Below, piece after piece: positions 1-13,619 of a stretch of 64,000 nucleotides of DNA. Made by a program: the position numbers and the translations under genes. The stretch comes from Varroa destructor (Eukaryota; Arthropoda; Arachnida; Mesostigmata; Varroidae), in contig NW_019211456.1 of NCBI RefSeq assembly GCF_002443255.2, positions 50,900,486-50,964,485 on the forward strand, given 5' to 3'. How positions within the stretch are numbered: the first letter of the stretch is position 1; the number at the start of each line of letters is the position of its first letter. The notes below the pieces were generated by a model that searched no databases, had not been told where the DNA came from, and was given only the letters and a program-made list of their open reading frames with translations.

Positions 1-708
1 AGTTAAGCTATAATAGGGAAAGTGAATAGACGCCTTATTAAAATGATCGGTATTAACTTATTTTACTAAATAGAGGTGAAAACTGGCTCGTGATATGTAC
101 TAATAAGATCGAGAAAGGCTTATTTTGCTTAGTTCCACTTGTCCATACGATACAATGTATATATCCTAAGATCCGGCACCGCTGATTAGAATGCCCTTCT
201 ATCAAGTAAATTGTCTTCTTTGAAACGCAGGATTTCGTCATTGCTCGAACGCATCCGCAATGCGCCCAAGTTTTCCAGCGGACCAAACCAGCTATATCAG
301 TTAGTTTCAGCTTTACCATTTAGCTCTGCAACGGCTAGAAATAGTTCTACCACATCGGATGGAACACTCGTGTGGAACTATTAACGATTAACTACACAGA
401 TGACCAAAATAGAGTTACTTTTATGAATAGCAAACTAATTGAGCCTTATTAATACGTACATGGACCGCGTATATATCTATATGGAATTCATTAAGTAAGT
501 TTTTTCTTAGTTTCTACCTTGTTTCCGGTAGCAATACACCCCTATGCTCGTACTCTAAAATAATATAGCACTGAAATATTTAAAATATGGCATGCTTAGT
601 GCCACATGTTGATGTGACATTTTTGCTATCAGTATGTTTTGGGCAAAGCTTCAATTGACACATGGGGTCGTTAATGGCGAAAATAATCTTGCGCTTGTAT
701 TCGCTCAC

Positions 709-837
709 CTTTATATTGGCGAGGTCTACGACACACCATCCAATAGCTACCGTGTCAGTCTCGTCCGATCCTAGAGATTCACCCTGACTGCCCGCCGTCA
801 CCGCCCAGAGCAGCACAGCATAGCGAGGATGTTCCAT
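709..837 (-). CDS. Candidate coding exon, possibly nephrocystin-4-like (partial gene running off the left edge)
   Basis: On the minus strand an ATG in strong context (A at -3, G at +4) opens 43 codons, ending exactly at a consensus donor, AAG|GTGAGC (GT at 708-707, phase 0). The peptide contains HPRYAVLLWAV and, further on, VAIGWCVVDL. Spacing and pattern resemble the HPHIVAVVEVV ... SCGFGILRIF part of the N-terminal C2-like region of human nephrocystin-4, a ciliary transition-zone protein. The similarity is by eye and from memory, and identity is low. An in-frame TAA lies 24 nt upstream and no good acceptor is visible in between, so either this is a true first coding exon or the similarity is chance. 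The remaining exons should lie below position 708, but I could not join them. Confidence 0.33.
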
Positions 838-3800
838 TGTGTTTAATTGCTTTCTTCCACTTCGTATTTACAGATACACGCCCAGCTGACACTTCGTTGC
901 CCCTGACACCTTAACTTCAAACACTCGTGGCACCACCCACCAACACCAAGTAAATTTTTTTGAATTAAGCCCCTTTTATTCGCTCCTCCTTTAGATCTGC
1001 ACAAAGTTCAATTACCAGGTGCACACTAAGTTGGCTCTTTTCCTCTCACCTCACCAACCATTTGCTTGTCATCACACGCGGAACAGGCTGACGAGCTCCT
1101 GCACCTCACCTCACCTCACCTCACCTCAACGTACCGTACCGAACCTCACCGCTCACCTCAAAGTTCATCAAGCGCTTGCACCACCGACAACGTTTCGCAT
1201 ACCATTCTCCTCCTTAACGGTGCGCGAAAGATCAATGAAGGCACTAACAGGTAGTTTTGCTTGATTTTTTTAGAATTTCTGATCTATTCTAGCACCGGCC
1301 TCACTATGACCATGATGATAGTTTTCTATTCGATTCAAGAGATAGAGGGAGCAGCGCAAGCATAAGATGAGACCCGTTAACATCAATCACGCATCACCAA
1401 ATTACCACCAAGCCACCCTGTGAAAGGGACATCACACATTGCACACGAAACTTAGAAAAACTTATAAAGAAGAAAAACAATGGCTTTCCCCAGCAAAAAG
1501 GGAAAACGGCAGACATACGCGCACATCTATTGTAAAATACGTGAAATGTTTTTTGTTCACTTGAAGGAGTCACGAAAAGATGGCTGAAAGTCCAATAACC
1601 TCTTTCGGGACACCAAACATTGTTTGTATACACAGACTGCCAAGATAGAAAATGAGTATAAAATGAAAAAAAAAACGCATTATAATACTTGCCGTATATA
1701 CCACCTTCGAACTACGATGTAAAAAATGGACCGTTGGATTTCTATTATAGCGACCTATATACTCTAATAAAGCAGCGTGTTTTTATCTGTCTTGAAGTTC
1801 GACAGATGCTATATGTTCCCGATCATAACAACATACACACTGATACATCAGTATTTAAACGCCACATCGTATATGTTAATTAGTCAGTCTCCCTCCCCCC
1901 TCTCTCTCTCTCTCTCTTATTACGTTAAACTTTCACTTAGTAGTAAGTTTAAATTTGTGTTCGTGAAGAGGTTATGAAAAAATCACAACATGAACGGCAT
2001 AGCCATGGTGATACAATGATAGACGAATAGGGGAATCTAAATGTAGTATGAGCCCAAAAAAATACCCGTACTGTAGTAACGTGTGCTGCCTTACAAAGGA
2101 TTCATCGCATAAACATTATTATAAACACTTGTATATAGATGTTCGATGCCAAATATCTGATACGCGGTCTCGCAAGTCGTTATAATCCTATACTTTTCAT
2201 CTAGATCTATAAGGAAATACAGCCTTTTGGCTAAGCATTGTTACAGGCAGAGGAAATTGCTTAGGTCAATAACACAATGATAACGTTCTTACACTTAATC
2301 GATATATTGAAATATCGTTTTATTTATTATACTTATTATAGTTTTACAAAACAACTTAGGTTATCAGATTTGCTCATATCAGAGTTGCAGATAGCGACTC
2401 TTCTCGAGGTTCGTCTGCGACTATATTTATTTTTGTGCTCGTTTATAATGTAAATATTTCTTTCCTAGGAACACGTTTTGCCGTCAACGTATGCTTACCT
2501 TATCAAAAGCACATAAAAAAAAAAGTCGACATGATTCGAGTAAGCAAACAGCTGTTTGTTGTCCATAGAATAAATGTTCGTTTAGGCACTGTCAAGATCT
2601 GAAGCGGGCACAGAGTCGAAATGATGAAATGACCCACGATTACTGCTATAGAGTGACAGATTTTTTTGTGTCATCTACGTTTTAAATGCTGGCAAGTTAA
2701 GGGTTTTACAGAAGGGCAAGTTACTACGCTCAAGGCATAATGGTCCGAAGAAAAGTGCTCTACGCAGTTTGTATGTACATGTCGGATAAGTTCAGGTTTC
2801 TAGACGGGCTATTCTCTTCTAGATATTTTGCCGCTGTGATCGATTTCAGCAATATCACGAAACAGATACTTTCCACAAAACTGCGAAATGAAACGTTCCG
2901 TTACGGCAAGATATGCATAACAGCCATAGGCTATCTATACTGATACGTTACAGATTAATACAGCCAATAGGTTGATTTGACCGACTATTAGACAAACCAT
3001 CTCTCTACATCGAATTTTGTCACGACATCAGCTTCGGCACTATCAGTGGGCTTCGTGATGACTTTGAGTGGACTGTCAGATGAAACGAATGCAACTCTGA
3101 CGGTATTTAATGGCCCCTGTAGAAAATCGGCCCTTATTCCATCCATAAAAAAAACACAACTGTTGGACACAGCTGCGTTTACGACCTGGGTGAAGTATGA
3201 ACGGACGCTGGAGAAGGCAGCTCACAGATTCAATCGTTCCCTTCTCGGGTTTGTCTAGGGGGCTGTCTTGTGCTTTGACGTACCCTTTGTACTGTTACTA
3301 GAACACATTAGATCCTACACTTCTACACTGATTCACGCTTTTCCAAGCAATAATAGCAACTAAAACATGCCGGCTTCAAATTTGCTAATTATTAGTACAC
3401 ATAAGTGTTTGTTTATACGTAATGAACTGTTATGCCTGCCTTCACTTGGGCCCAAGACTACTATAGGACATATATGAGTTCAAAAAGGTACGAACTTTTA
3501 TTTTAGTAGGTAATGGTAAAAGTTGAATTTCAAAAAACGGGTGAGCTTCGCTAAAGTTCATTCCACTTGGCTAAAGTTGGGCACATGCAGCACACATGGC
3601 ACACTGACGGCACACATTTAGCTGAGGAAACATGTTGGGCTGGTGCAAATCGCTCATATGCTTCCTCCGAAACACATTAAACACCGACTCACTTTCGGCT
3701 GTTGTTTAGTGAAGCGTGTCGAGGTCTTTTGCGGGGCCGTTATTAACTTAAACACCTGCGGGCACCACCTTCTGGCCATAACGATAACCGTAGGATAAAA

Positions 3801-4734
3801 TCAAAACGGACGCGAATCGAGCATGAACTATATGGCAGAAAGAAGCAGAAGCCAACCAATTCGTTCTACGTTATAGTGCCGATAGTTACCATATTAGAAT
3901 TCGGAGTACAAGCACATGTTAAGATTTGGAAAGATTCCGAAGCCTACGTGCACCGAAGTGTCGTCCTTTCCCCTTGCCTTCAACGATAAATGCTACGGGA
4001 TTTAGTTTACAGAGCATCTTTATATTCATATCGAAAGATGCGCGCTATACATTAGAGTGAAGTAAATAGGGAGTTTTGGCTAAGATTGGCTAGGAAGGGA
4101 AGATTTTTCTTCGTTTCTGCCGGCCGGCTACACGAGCTGTACAATGAAGCAGAGACGGCGTTCGTGTCCATTGCTCCGCGGAATTCCTGTTAGCGCCGCA
4201 TTGAGTGTCTTTATTTTAGATAGATAAGCTCCGATAGGCCGCCCCATTACATTCACTCATTCGATCAACCATTAATACCAATGTTGTCGCCATACTATGA
4301 TGACAGAGTTGACTGAACACCACTGGCTAATCCCGTGCTGTTCAGCTGCCTACTTTGTGAAAACGAAGATCGCAGTTCATTACAGCATTGCGTTATGTAG
4401 AGAGATTGGCTTGTAGGCGGTGTAACCGGTCAGCCGTGGAACCGTGGAGAAATCTGCTATCGGCTTTTAGTAGTCACACATCTGACAAGACTGAACACTA
4501 TGATTTTGCTAGTTTGTAATTATGTAGTTCTTCACTACACTCTTCGGACTCCCGTTCAATAACGAGCTTGTTATGCCTATGCAATTGAAAAGCCCAATTT
4601 TGTTATGTCTAAATAAAGCCAGAAGACTTCCACTCTTAGTCTACCCGTCAGAGATCCCAATCACCGTTCACCATACAATCTATCTCTATCCTTAAAGACA
4701 TACGCTTACTATGATACTTAGTTGTCTTGAAATC
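838..4734. other. Spacer with short simple repeats
   Basis: No supported gene. A (CACCT)5 minisatellite lies at 1102-1128 inside a C/A/T-rich stretch (860-1250) next to the candidate exon; it could be that gene's upstream region. A (CT)n run lies near 1896-1917. Overlapping open frames on both strands at 2,990-3,258 are protein-like, but I recognise no family. Confidence 0.5.
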
Positions 4735-4763
4735 CGTGTGTGTGTGTGTGTCGTCGATCTTGT

Positions 4764-4800
<37 letters not shown>
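4735..4800. repeat. (GT)n then (AT)n microsatellites
   Basis: A GT run at 4735-4751 is followed, after a 15-base spacer, by 17 AT units at 4767-4800. Confidence 0.95.
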
Positions 4801-4804
<4 letters not shown>

Positions 4805-5399
4805 CGCTATTCCTCCGATAGGGTATATCAAGTAGATAGATATACGAGAAACAATACCTGTGTACTTAAATCAATTGCTCGAACAGCTTGATTCTCGACA
4901 TGCGGAAAAAAAACCTCTTGATAAACGTGCATATGAATTGCCCAAAAGCAAACGAAGTATCGACGACAGGTTGTCACCTTATGGCGATCGGCACCAGGAC
5001 CGAGCTCCGGATGTTGCGCACCTTCAAACTTCCCAGCCCGTCATTTTCTCTCACTACGGTCGATGCAGCGCCTTTCCGTCCTTAAGATTATTTCACTTCT
5101 TGCACGTTATCACTTCGCTGAGAGGATTTCCTCAACAAGTTTGAGGGAATCAAAAACACATCGCCTTATTCTCATTTCTTTCTGTCGCTTTTCACAAAGT
5201 TGTCTAATTGCATTATGTTTTACTACACTATCAACAACGATTGCAACATACAGACGTGCAATGTGTCGGGTTCCGTGTCCAGCCAGTTGTCCGCTTAGCT
5301 TTTACAATTTTATCCCGAGTGATCGCGCTGACGACGGTAGTCCTAACGGCAGCAGAAGGAGCACAACAACTGACGCGACTCACTTGCTGACCGACTATC

Positions 5400-6330
5400 A
5401 ATTGGCAGACACGCGATAACAACGACGACGACGACCGCGGCAGCCGCTTCAACGTCGCTCTCTCAGCTCAACGTTGAATGTCGTAGCCGTGTAACAGCGC
5501 TACTGCTTCCCGGCATAGACAAATGGACGGAGAGACAGACAACAGCAGCGGCCGCTTCAGCTTCAGCAGAAGTCGCCATCAGTATCGGCGCATTTCTGTA
5601 TGTTAAGGTTGCCGTTTCCATTGCTGCTATGACGACGATTCGCGACAACGATGATGTTTCTGCAGCAGGTCCGCTCGTTTGAGTTCTGCTATGGCAGCCA
5701 CAGTCTCCTTCTCCTGTTCTGTTCCTGCGTCAGCAGCAGCAGCAGCAGCGGCGGCGACCACTGCCACTGCCGTCGTCGCTGCGGCTATTTGACGGGCTAT
5801 GACCCTCCAGCACCTGGCTTCGCTCGCTCGCTCGCTCGCTCGCTTGGCACTGTTTCAGTCGGTCGGTCGTTCGGTCGGTCGTTGATGTTGACGACGACGA
5901 CGACGACGGCAGCGGCGGCGGTAGCGTTGTTGTTATTTAATATTGGTGATGGTGACGGTCGTTGTCGTTGTTTCCCCCTCCTTCTCTTCTGTTTCCCTCT
6001 GTCGATATGTTGGTCTGTCCTTTTCTGTTCAGCGCGAGCGCCTGTGCGCCAACGTAGGACGCTAAAGCCAATCTCCTGTCTGTTCGTTCGTTCGTTCGTT
6101 CGTCCGTCCGTCGGCCCGTCCGTTCGGGATCGTACGACGCTCAATGTTCGCGATGGCGATGGCGGCGGCGGCGGCGGCGGCGACAGCAGCGACGGCACGT
6201 CGATGACGCTGACGGCAACGACGAAGACGCGAGTGCACGGCGAGCGCAACAACGGCAGCCTCGTCGCACCAACGGAGAGGGTCAACGCCAACATTGCGGC
6301 TGCTTTAACTACTACAACTACATAACAGCA
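5400..6330. promoter_or_regulatory. GC-rich simple-repeat island, possible promoter/5'-UTR DNA
   Basis: The base composition changes sharply from the AT-rich flanks. The stretch is packed with CpG and short tandem tracts: (CAG)n near 5733-5750, (CGCT)n near 5820-5845, (CGGT/CGTT)n near 5858-5884, (GAC)n near 5890-5908, (CGTT/CGTC)n near 6082-6125 and (GGC)n near 6160-6183. Frames longer than 220 codons are open on both strands, but their peptides are just translated repeats (poly-Thr, poly-Gly, Arg-Ser), so I do not call a protein. GC-rich, CpG-bearing blocks like this are common around arthropod promoters and long first exons. No TSS or donor could be fixed. Confidence 0.4.
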
Positions 6331-8100
6331 AATGGCGACTAGTTCTTTGCCAGCCAACGTGGTGCTGCTAGCGCCATAGTTACTACATCCTTGCGACACG
6401 CCGTTCCCAAAAGCGTTCGCCGCCGCCTCGACGACTGCTTCTCTACTTCGCCGGCTACGAACATCAACGTTGCCGCACACAAATTGACACCCCAATATTT
6501 GTTGATCACAATTCTTACTATGGGCAGCAAAACAAGATCTTCAATCGAACAGAATAGTCCCATTAAAAGGAAAAAAAGAACGTTTACATTCAATAAATCG
6601 TCGGTAAAACAAGCAGAGCCAAATTCTAGAGACTTCAATTGTACAAAACAGCGAACGATCCGAGGACATAGCACTTTCGAAAGCTTCAAGCAGGCGTTAA
6701 TGTCCGAATCCTATCCTTAGACGTCTTTCTGTGACAATTCAACTGGCACGTATATTAGGTTTGAGCGTTGCTATTTAGGTCGTTTGATAATTTACATTTT
6801 GTGTTATTTCGCTCTGCTTGATGTATTTTATATAATAGTTGCGAATAAGGAGAGAGAAAAAAACGAGCAGCGCTTGTCCGAAATAGTTTTGCTCTAAGTC
6901 GTTAGCTGAAGCTGTCTCAGGTAGCTTTTGTTAATAGTGGAAACGATCATTCTTTCATCTGTAGCATTCGCTAGGGCTGGTCTCAGTTCGTTTGCCTCTG
7001 CCATTGAACGCAACAACTACGTAGACTTTGGGTCTGCTTTTCTGACTGTCGACCGTCGGTACAACCCAATTGCTACAATAACAACTTTTGTTGCTACGGC
7101 TGATGTTAGTAAGTGAGCGAGTGACGTTGATGGCGTAGCTCCCTCTTCGAGAGAAATTTCAGACATTGCACGTTTAACAAGCGTTTTGCCATTGCACTCC
7201 GGAGCTGAACCGAATGTTCCGTTGACGTTCGGATGGAATAAATTTTATGGTAAGGTAGACCAAATGATGGTCGAAACCGTACACAACAGAGAGAAGTTGC
7301 TAGAGGTGTCCAAAAGTTGATGACCACCACAGAAAATTCACGTTCACGATGCCATCAAAGGCACAGGGCCATCGTTTGCCCCGCCCAGCGTTGCTTGCTT
7401 GCTTGCTTGACCAACATGAACAGCAGCGATGACGATAACGACTCATGTCCGTCGAAAGAAAAGGGGAAACGCGGCAGGAACAAGAGAACTTAGCGCGGCG
7501 TGAGCCGTACCGACGAGCTATCGCAAACGACGCTCAAAAACTGTTGTACACCGCGTGCACATCAGGCCGCATCGAACAGAGGAAGTTTCTAAAGTCGCGC
7601 ACACCCAGATCTCACTTCAGCAGTAACTTTGCGGACCATTTGCATCGACGACTCCGTTAGTTTTATGGCAGTCACAGTGACACCATAATGGTAGCAGCGT
7701 TCAATAACAAGACAGAAAAAAGTAAAACAAACCAACAGCGATAAAAATGCGCCGATCAACGCCATGTCGTAACTAAACTTGAAACGAAGCTGATATTTCG
7801 CTGCCTCTGTCAATCATTTTATCGTCCTGGGCGTCGTAGTGCTCGCTCAATAGAAATTCGGTAACGATCCAGCTAGACAGATAGACAGGCAGATTGGCTA
7901 ACAGTCACTTTCTTGGTGCCAATTTCATCCATACGACTGGACAACGAAGATAACCGACAACCAGGTGCCCAAACTTCATTCCGATCATGCTTTGGCGATC
8001 CGATCAACGTGCAAAGGCCACATCTCTAGTATCAATCGCAGGGAAACGCACTTCCGTGCTTGTTGGTACGAGTTGTGTGAACGTAAGACCTGCCTCTACC
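6331..8100. other. Moderately GC-rich flank of the island
   Basis: A plus-strand frame (6391-6720) contains a Lys/Arg-rich 66-codon segment from an internal ATG at 6520, ending in SFKQALMSESYP and TAG. I recognise no family. A (TTGC)4 tract lies near 7391-7410. It may be continued 5'-UTR or promoter DNA, or spacer. Confidence 0.3.
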
Positions 8101-11100
8101 GTGCACTATCATTATTTAAACCAAATTAGACCCCACTAACACAGATTGGTCCAAATCCTATGCATCTCTTTTGTTTACGGTATTTGTACGATATGCTTAG
8201 ACATGTGCACGTTAGAGAAATAACTGCCAGCCATTCATCTAGCTCCTGTTAAGATGAGACTTAATTACAAATGCGAGTCTTTTTTCGCTGAATCGAAGGA
8301 CAATTTATGTAGTACTTGGGAGATCTAGGACTCTGGCTATTTTGCGTTTCGATCCTTCACACTATCCAGCGACCCACAAGGAACTACGTATTATATACTC
8401 TCAAGGCACATATTTCAACAAGCTTGCATTACGTGAAGAATCATTATGTCGCAAGGCAATGCGCTTGCAACTGGTAACCGGTGCGACACGGTCGCGATGA
8501 TTGTTGAGTTGTTTTAAAAATGCCGCGGTCGGAGGTTTAGTTGCTGTTATGAGCTAGCTCACGGGACAGAGAGAAAGCTTGGAGTCGCAACATGAAATAG
8601 TTTATTTTATTTTTATTTTTTTCTCGGATGATTCGCAAAAGAAGCCACCCTTCTTTCATTATGACAAAAAACAAACAAATACGAAAGCTATTCGTAGTGA
8701 ATGCTCCAGGAGCCTGCACGCTTGCTGACGCTCTCTTCTTGTCGGCTGCTCAACTGCTGACGGCCTATCGTGATTTAAGGGCCGGCCTAATGAGTGAAAT
8801 TTCTGGTAACTTTTTTCAACCCAATGCCAACCTTGTCGACATGCTAAATCTTTCGATAAAATACTAGATTTTTTTTTACCCTTGCGCCTACAGCGAGAAC
8901 TACGAAAGTGCTTCGTTAGATATTTATTATTAAGCAACAGAATTTACTACCCGAAAATATAAGATTGCAAAACGAAGTACTACTTGAAGAAACCTTTAAG
9001 TGCGGCACATGAAATGAGAGAAAGGAGATCTTAACTATTCATAGCAATGAATAGTTAGTAGACAATCAGGCCGAAGGAACATCTCGACCTGTTCTCACTG
9101 TATATGTTTCAGTGTATACAGCCTTTGAACGTGAGTGATGTCGTCAGCATGTCACAAAACAGTGTTCAGGTCGAATTTAGAAGTAGACTACTGAGACGTT
9201 CTTTGTATATAGATATGTCAAAATGAAGGGGTTTACAAGAAGTGAGTGTTTATACAAATGCATCCAAAACTATATCGGTTTGACGGTACACGCTATACAT
9301 ATGAGCAAATCAAAATTACTAGAATCTGGTGTCTAACGTGAAAGCGACAACCATATCTCTGTATATATTTATTGCAAGTCTTAGGCTTTTTCCATGAACC
9401 GAGCTGGGTCCAATGATCTATTGTAAGATACGATACAAAAACTTTGATGCTTTTAGAAGTGGGAAGTCATTGTGATAGATATGTTAGTTATAGTATATTA
9501 CCAAATCACATCTCGTATGAAGCTCGACTAGATGGTCAAACCGAAAGGCAGAATATGGCCTGCCAAGTTCGTTAATCCAAAAGCTGAAGAGGATCTTGGT
9601 AACAGTGACTCGATAGGACAGTTTCTGTGCTTGATTTGAGTTCATTCATTTTTACCTTGATAATTTAGAAAGAAGACTACCGTCTCTGCCATCACCTTCA
9701 GCTAACGGCATTGGGAAAAAATCACTTGGCTAACGTTTGACCAAAACTCAAACCGCTCTACGATCTACGACATCTTACTGTGTCGGCAAAACAGAAACAT
9801 CTCTCTATATCTAAGATACATATTGAACCGGAATTTTAGCACGCGCCTCTAGCAGCTGATGGAAGTCTGTGTTCTCATAAGCTACGAGAACTCAATGATT
9901 TGTCTAGGTAAAAGACATATTCGATGTTCTACATAGCCATTTTAAGCAGAGATTATTCGCGCTATAGAAGCGACAAAAGTTGAAATTAATGGCTAGGGCA
10001 AACGAAAACCTTCTTTTTGTTCAACGTTCATGTTGTCTAACTTGAACGTCATTCGAGAACATCTTCCTGTTACCATTTGAACGGCCGTGGATGCACTATC
10101 TGACTTCAATGTGCCTGTCGTGTATGCTAGAAAAACGTTTGTCTCACAATAATTGAACATCTTTCTCGTTTATATTTAAGCTATCCGTTTTTTGCATCAT
10201 ATGCGTGGACTTGGTTGAAGTCGTCTTAATTTATTATGAGTAGAATAAATGTACACTAGTAGATTCTCAAGGTGTCTAACCTTAATTAACCATCCGAGAA
10301 ACTTTACACTGTAATCTGTATGTTTCCTTGCACAAAACACACTTTTAGTCCTTGATCTTCTAAGCAGATTGTCGGGCACCCAGATGCACCTTGAAGCAGC
10401 TTTTGCATCCAAGCACTAACGGTTCAGCTTGAGGAAATTTTTCAAAGTGATCGGTGGCATGTTTTACCAGTCCACTTTCGCATACAGTTATCCGATAATT
10501 GACCAAATACAAAGATGCAACTAACGATATTAACGCTATGTGGTAAGTGGGCAACACGAGCGACTAGAGTGGATTACTCTTTTCGATCTATTTTTACCCT
10601 GACGTTCACGTCGATGGCGCCGACGAGGTTTCATCCAGTTGGGGACCCCACTGGCCGCTTTAGACGATCCGTAACATAAGAACTGAGAGGGCAACCACGT
10701 TGTTAAATTGAAGTCACTCATCGCCGAATAGCAGAAGCGCTACCCCAAAATTTTCTGTGAATATCTCCGGCGATCCGGCCAGACCGCGATCTCCCATCTC
10801 AGTCTACTAATATCGACTATTCTTCTCTCCCACTTTATTTCTCATCAAACCCCCTACGCCAAACGGCACTCTTAGCTGACGCGAGAACCCACTAGACGGA
10901 CAATGAACGGATACGAAGTTCGCCGCTTAAAGCTGCCGGATAGAAGATAGCTATACACCGACAGCCGAGGTGTTCAAGCGGAGGCCGTCCGTTCGCGCGA
11001 AGCCTATTGTGCCTATGTATACACGGCTGTAGTCGCCCCATTCTCTTCGACCGTAGCTGACGGCTAACCGAATCAGCGACTAACTAGGAAATGGCGTCTG

Positions 11101-13601
11101 AAGCACCAATGGTACGGCACTGAACACAGATAGACTTTCACTGCTCACCTGACAAATGTTCACATGTTATACAGTCAAACAAATGGCTGAACGAACAATT
11201 CGTTGCACCAAGTGCGACATCTTGCCAGAAATTCATACACGAATTTGACCCTGGCCAGCTGATAAAACGGACCAAAAATATGGAAAGGCATCGCCGCTTT
11301 TAAATACAAATGGGCTATCGCCACTTTAGAACGCTTTGTATATGGTACCGTAATGGCATACAGGTCTAAGAGAATACTTACGTCAGCCCTTGTAATCTTG
11401 ACGAGTTGAAACAGTCATTTAAAGTTTATGTAATTCGTAAATTGTTTACTGGGGTAGCTTCTTAAGAAAATCATAGCAATATTATGTGTCTAAAAAATAG
11501 GTGAACTTGCAAAGCCCTGTAATTTACGTAACTTGTGTATGCTGTTGGTTGCGGCGCGCTATTTAGAACGTGCAGAAATAAGTAATTAGAAGGTTAAGAT
11601 CATTTGCGCATATAATTGGGTAGGTTGGACGAAACTGATATTTTATTGAGATGGAACGGATCTTCTTGTTACTGCACGTAAAATGGAAAATAACGATCGA
11701 CGAAAGACTACTTCCCCCACAGCGTAAAAAAGTTATCTGGTTCGAAAATGGAAAAGTGAAGTACTAGAGGCTCTTGGATCTCTTTCTATATGTATGTAGA
11801 GGCCTAGAGCCAGTGCGTGAGGCACTTTTGTTTTTCAATAGATCGCTAATTGTAAGTTGACTTCAACATCTTTTCGATGAATTCAAGCCTATTAGAATAT
11901 CCTATGAGAGGTACCAGGGCGAACTACTTCGGTTCACGTTCTGTACTTCTATCGGACCGCTGTTTGTCAGTACATGTACAAAAAGGCAAGTAGCAAATGC
12001 TAGTGACAGCATAGGCATGTATTCTAGACGAGCTGTCCTATCAAACGGACGGTTTTTAACGGTAGCAGTTCCTATAAATAAGGTAAGCGGGCACTAATAT
12101 AGCTATTCATTTCTGCCATATTGGAAAGATGGCGTACTATAGTTTTCTGAGATGCTAACAGGTTTGTTAAATAATACCGAAACATTATTTATAGAGTTAA
12201 ATATTATTGTAGCACTATGCTTCAGCAGATACGAAACGGTTCGGCATATACTGACGAGCGAACAACCTAAGCATTTCGAAAAATACCAGGTTAGAAAGTT
12301 CCTAGTCAATGTGGTATTCTGGTATAAAATGGTAGGGTCTGTGTTTTCGCAAACTGTAGAAATGGGATATTTCTTCAGACTGTTTAATTTTTTGCAGACC
12401 GAAGTGCGCAACTTCACTGAAGCATGTTGCGTCGGTAACTGACAACAACTGGTCACTTCTCTTAGTATAGGGTTTTTCACCGAATCAAAGAAGTGATCTA
12501 GCTCTTAGTAAAGTGAGCAGAATACATAATATGCCTGAGTAGTTGGTATACAAATCTACCTCTTCGTATATACCGCTCGATGCCAATGTAATGCACTTCA
12601 GGCTATTGCATAACTGAAGTGCCATGTTGTCTCAGTGAAAGGTCATTGTGGGGCTCATCCTTTCACAAGAGTGTTAGGAGCATTATTGGGCACATTTTCA
12701 ACCTGAAAGTGGGTTCGGATCGTTTAAATGTGATGGATGTGATATTAAAGCGTACCTAGATAGTGCCAAGCAGCGTTCGGACGTAATAATTAAATTTTAT
12801 TTTCTGAGCGAAATTAAAATTTGTAATTTTAAAAGTGATAAGGCTGCGGGCTTGCAACGTTTAAGAGATCTACTCGAGTGGCACCTAGGCATCCTAAAAT
12901 GCCATTATTCAATATTTTCTTTGTAGTAAGAAGGCTCAGTGTTCATTTTTAAATACCTATTCATTTCACTGCCACTCGCCCATATCGTAGACGTTTCTAT
13001 CGAAAAATTTGGTTACAATGGCCCTACTACGGCCACTTACTTTATGAGCATCATTTTTCTTCGCACAAAAAACTTCAAACTTAGTGCAAGTTTCTTTTAA
13101 CGTAAGCGAAATTTCGTAGTAATTGATTGAATTTCTTCGAAAAAACCTCCTCGTAGCCCCAATGCCATTATAAGTCACCACTTTGTGACACTAGATTGAA
13201 GCAAGATCTTCTGCAATCGATTAAAAAACTCGCTGGAAAACCTAGCTTCTTTTACGTATTTTTAAAGCCATGCTTTATCCGGATTAGTTTTGCTAACATC
13301 TAAAAGCATATACATTTTTACGACACGCAAAGCTCAAGTATATTTAGCTCTAGAATTTAAGCCTTTTCTATGTCACGCCTCAATTCTTACTCTGGCTGTT
13401 TAATCTCAATGATGCCTTAACTCAAGCTTAATATGATGATGCTCTTGTTAAACTGGGACAGACGTAGTTGATTACAGCCGAACATCATCTTTTGCTTCAA
13501 TTGGTGGAAATCGAAGCATAAAAGGGTTATTTTCCTTCTTTCGAGAAAGGGGGGTTTATTTACATTGTGACTAAAAATCGCCCGTTCTCATTTTTAATAA
13601 C
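8101..13601. other. AT-rich spacer
   Basis: No gene supported. The stretch contains a perfect hairpin at 9032-9057. Two overlapping antisense open frames (12103-12480 minus, 125 codons; 12152-12442 plus, 96 codons) have no recognisable domain. Confidence 0.5.
9032..9057. repeat. Perfect 10-bp inverted repeat
   Basis: TAACTATTCA and its exact reverse complement flank a 6-base loop (TAGCAA). It is isolated. No tail of T residues or neighbouring gene gives it a function. Confidence 0.7.
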
Positions 13602-13619
13602 TATATATATATATATATA
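13602..13619. repeat. (TA)9 microsatellite
   Basis: Uninterrupted TA dinucleotides in AT-rich spacer. Confidence 0.9.

Noticed and set aside
5651..6495. Open frames of 224 codons (plus) and 232 codons (minus)
   Set aside because: The peptides are only translated simple repeats (Thr, Gly, Arg-Ser, Asp runs). Both strands are open because stop codons are rare in this GC-rich DNA.
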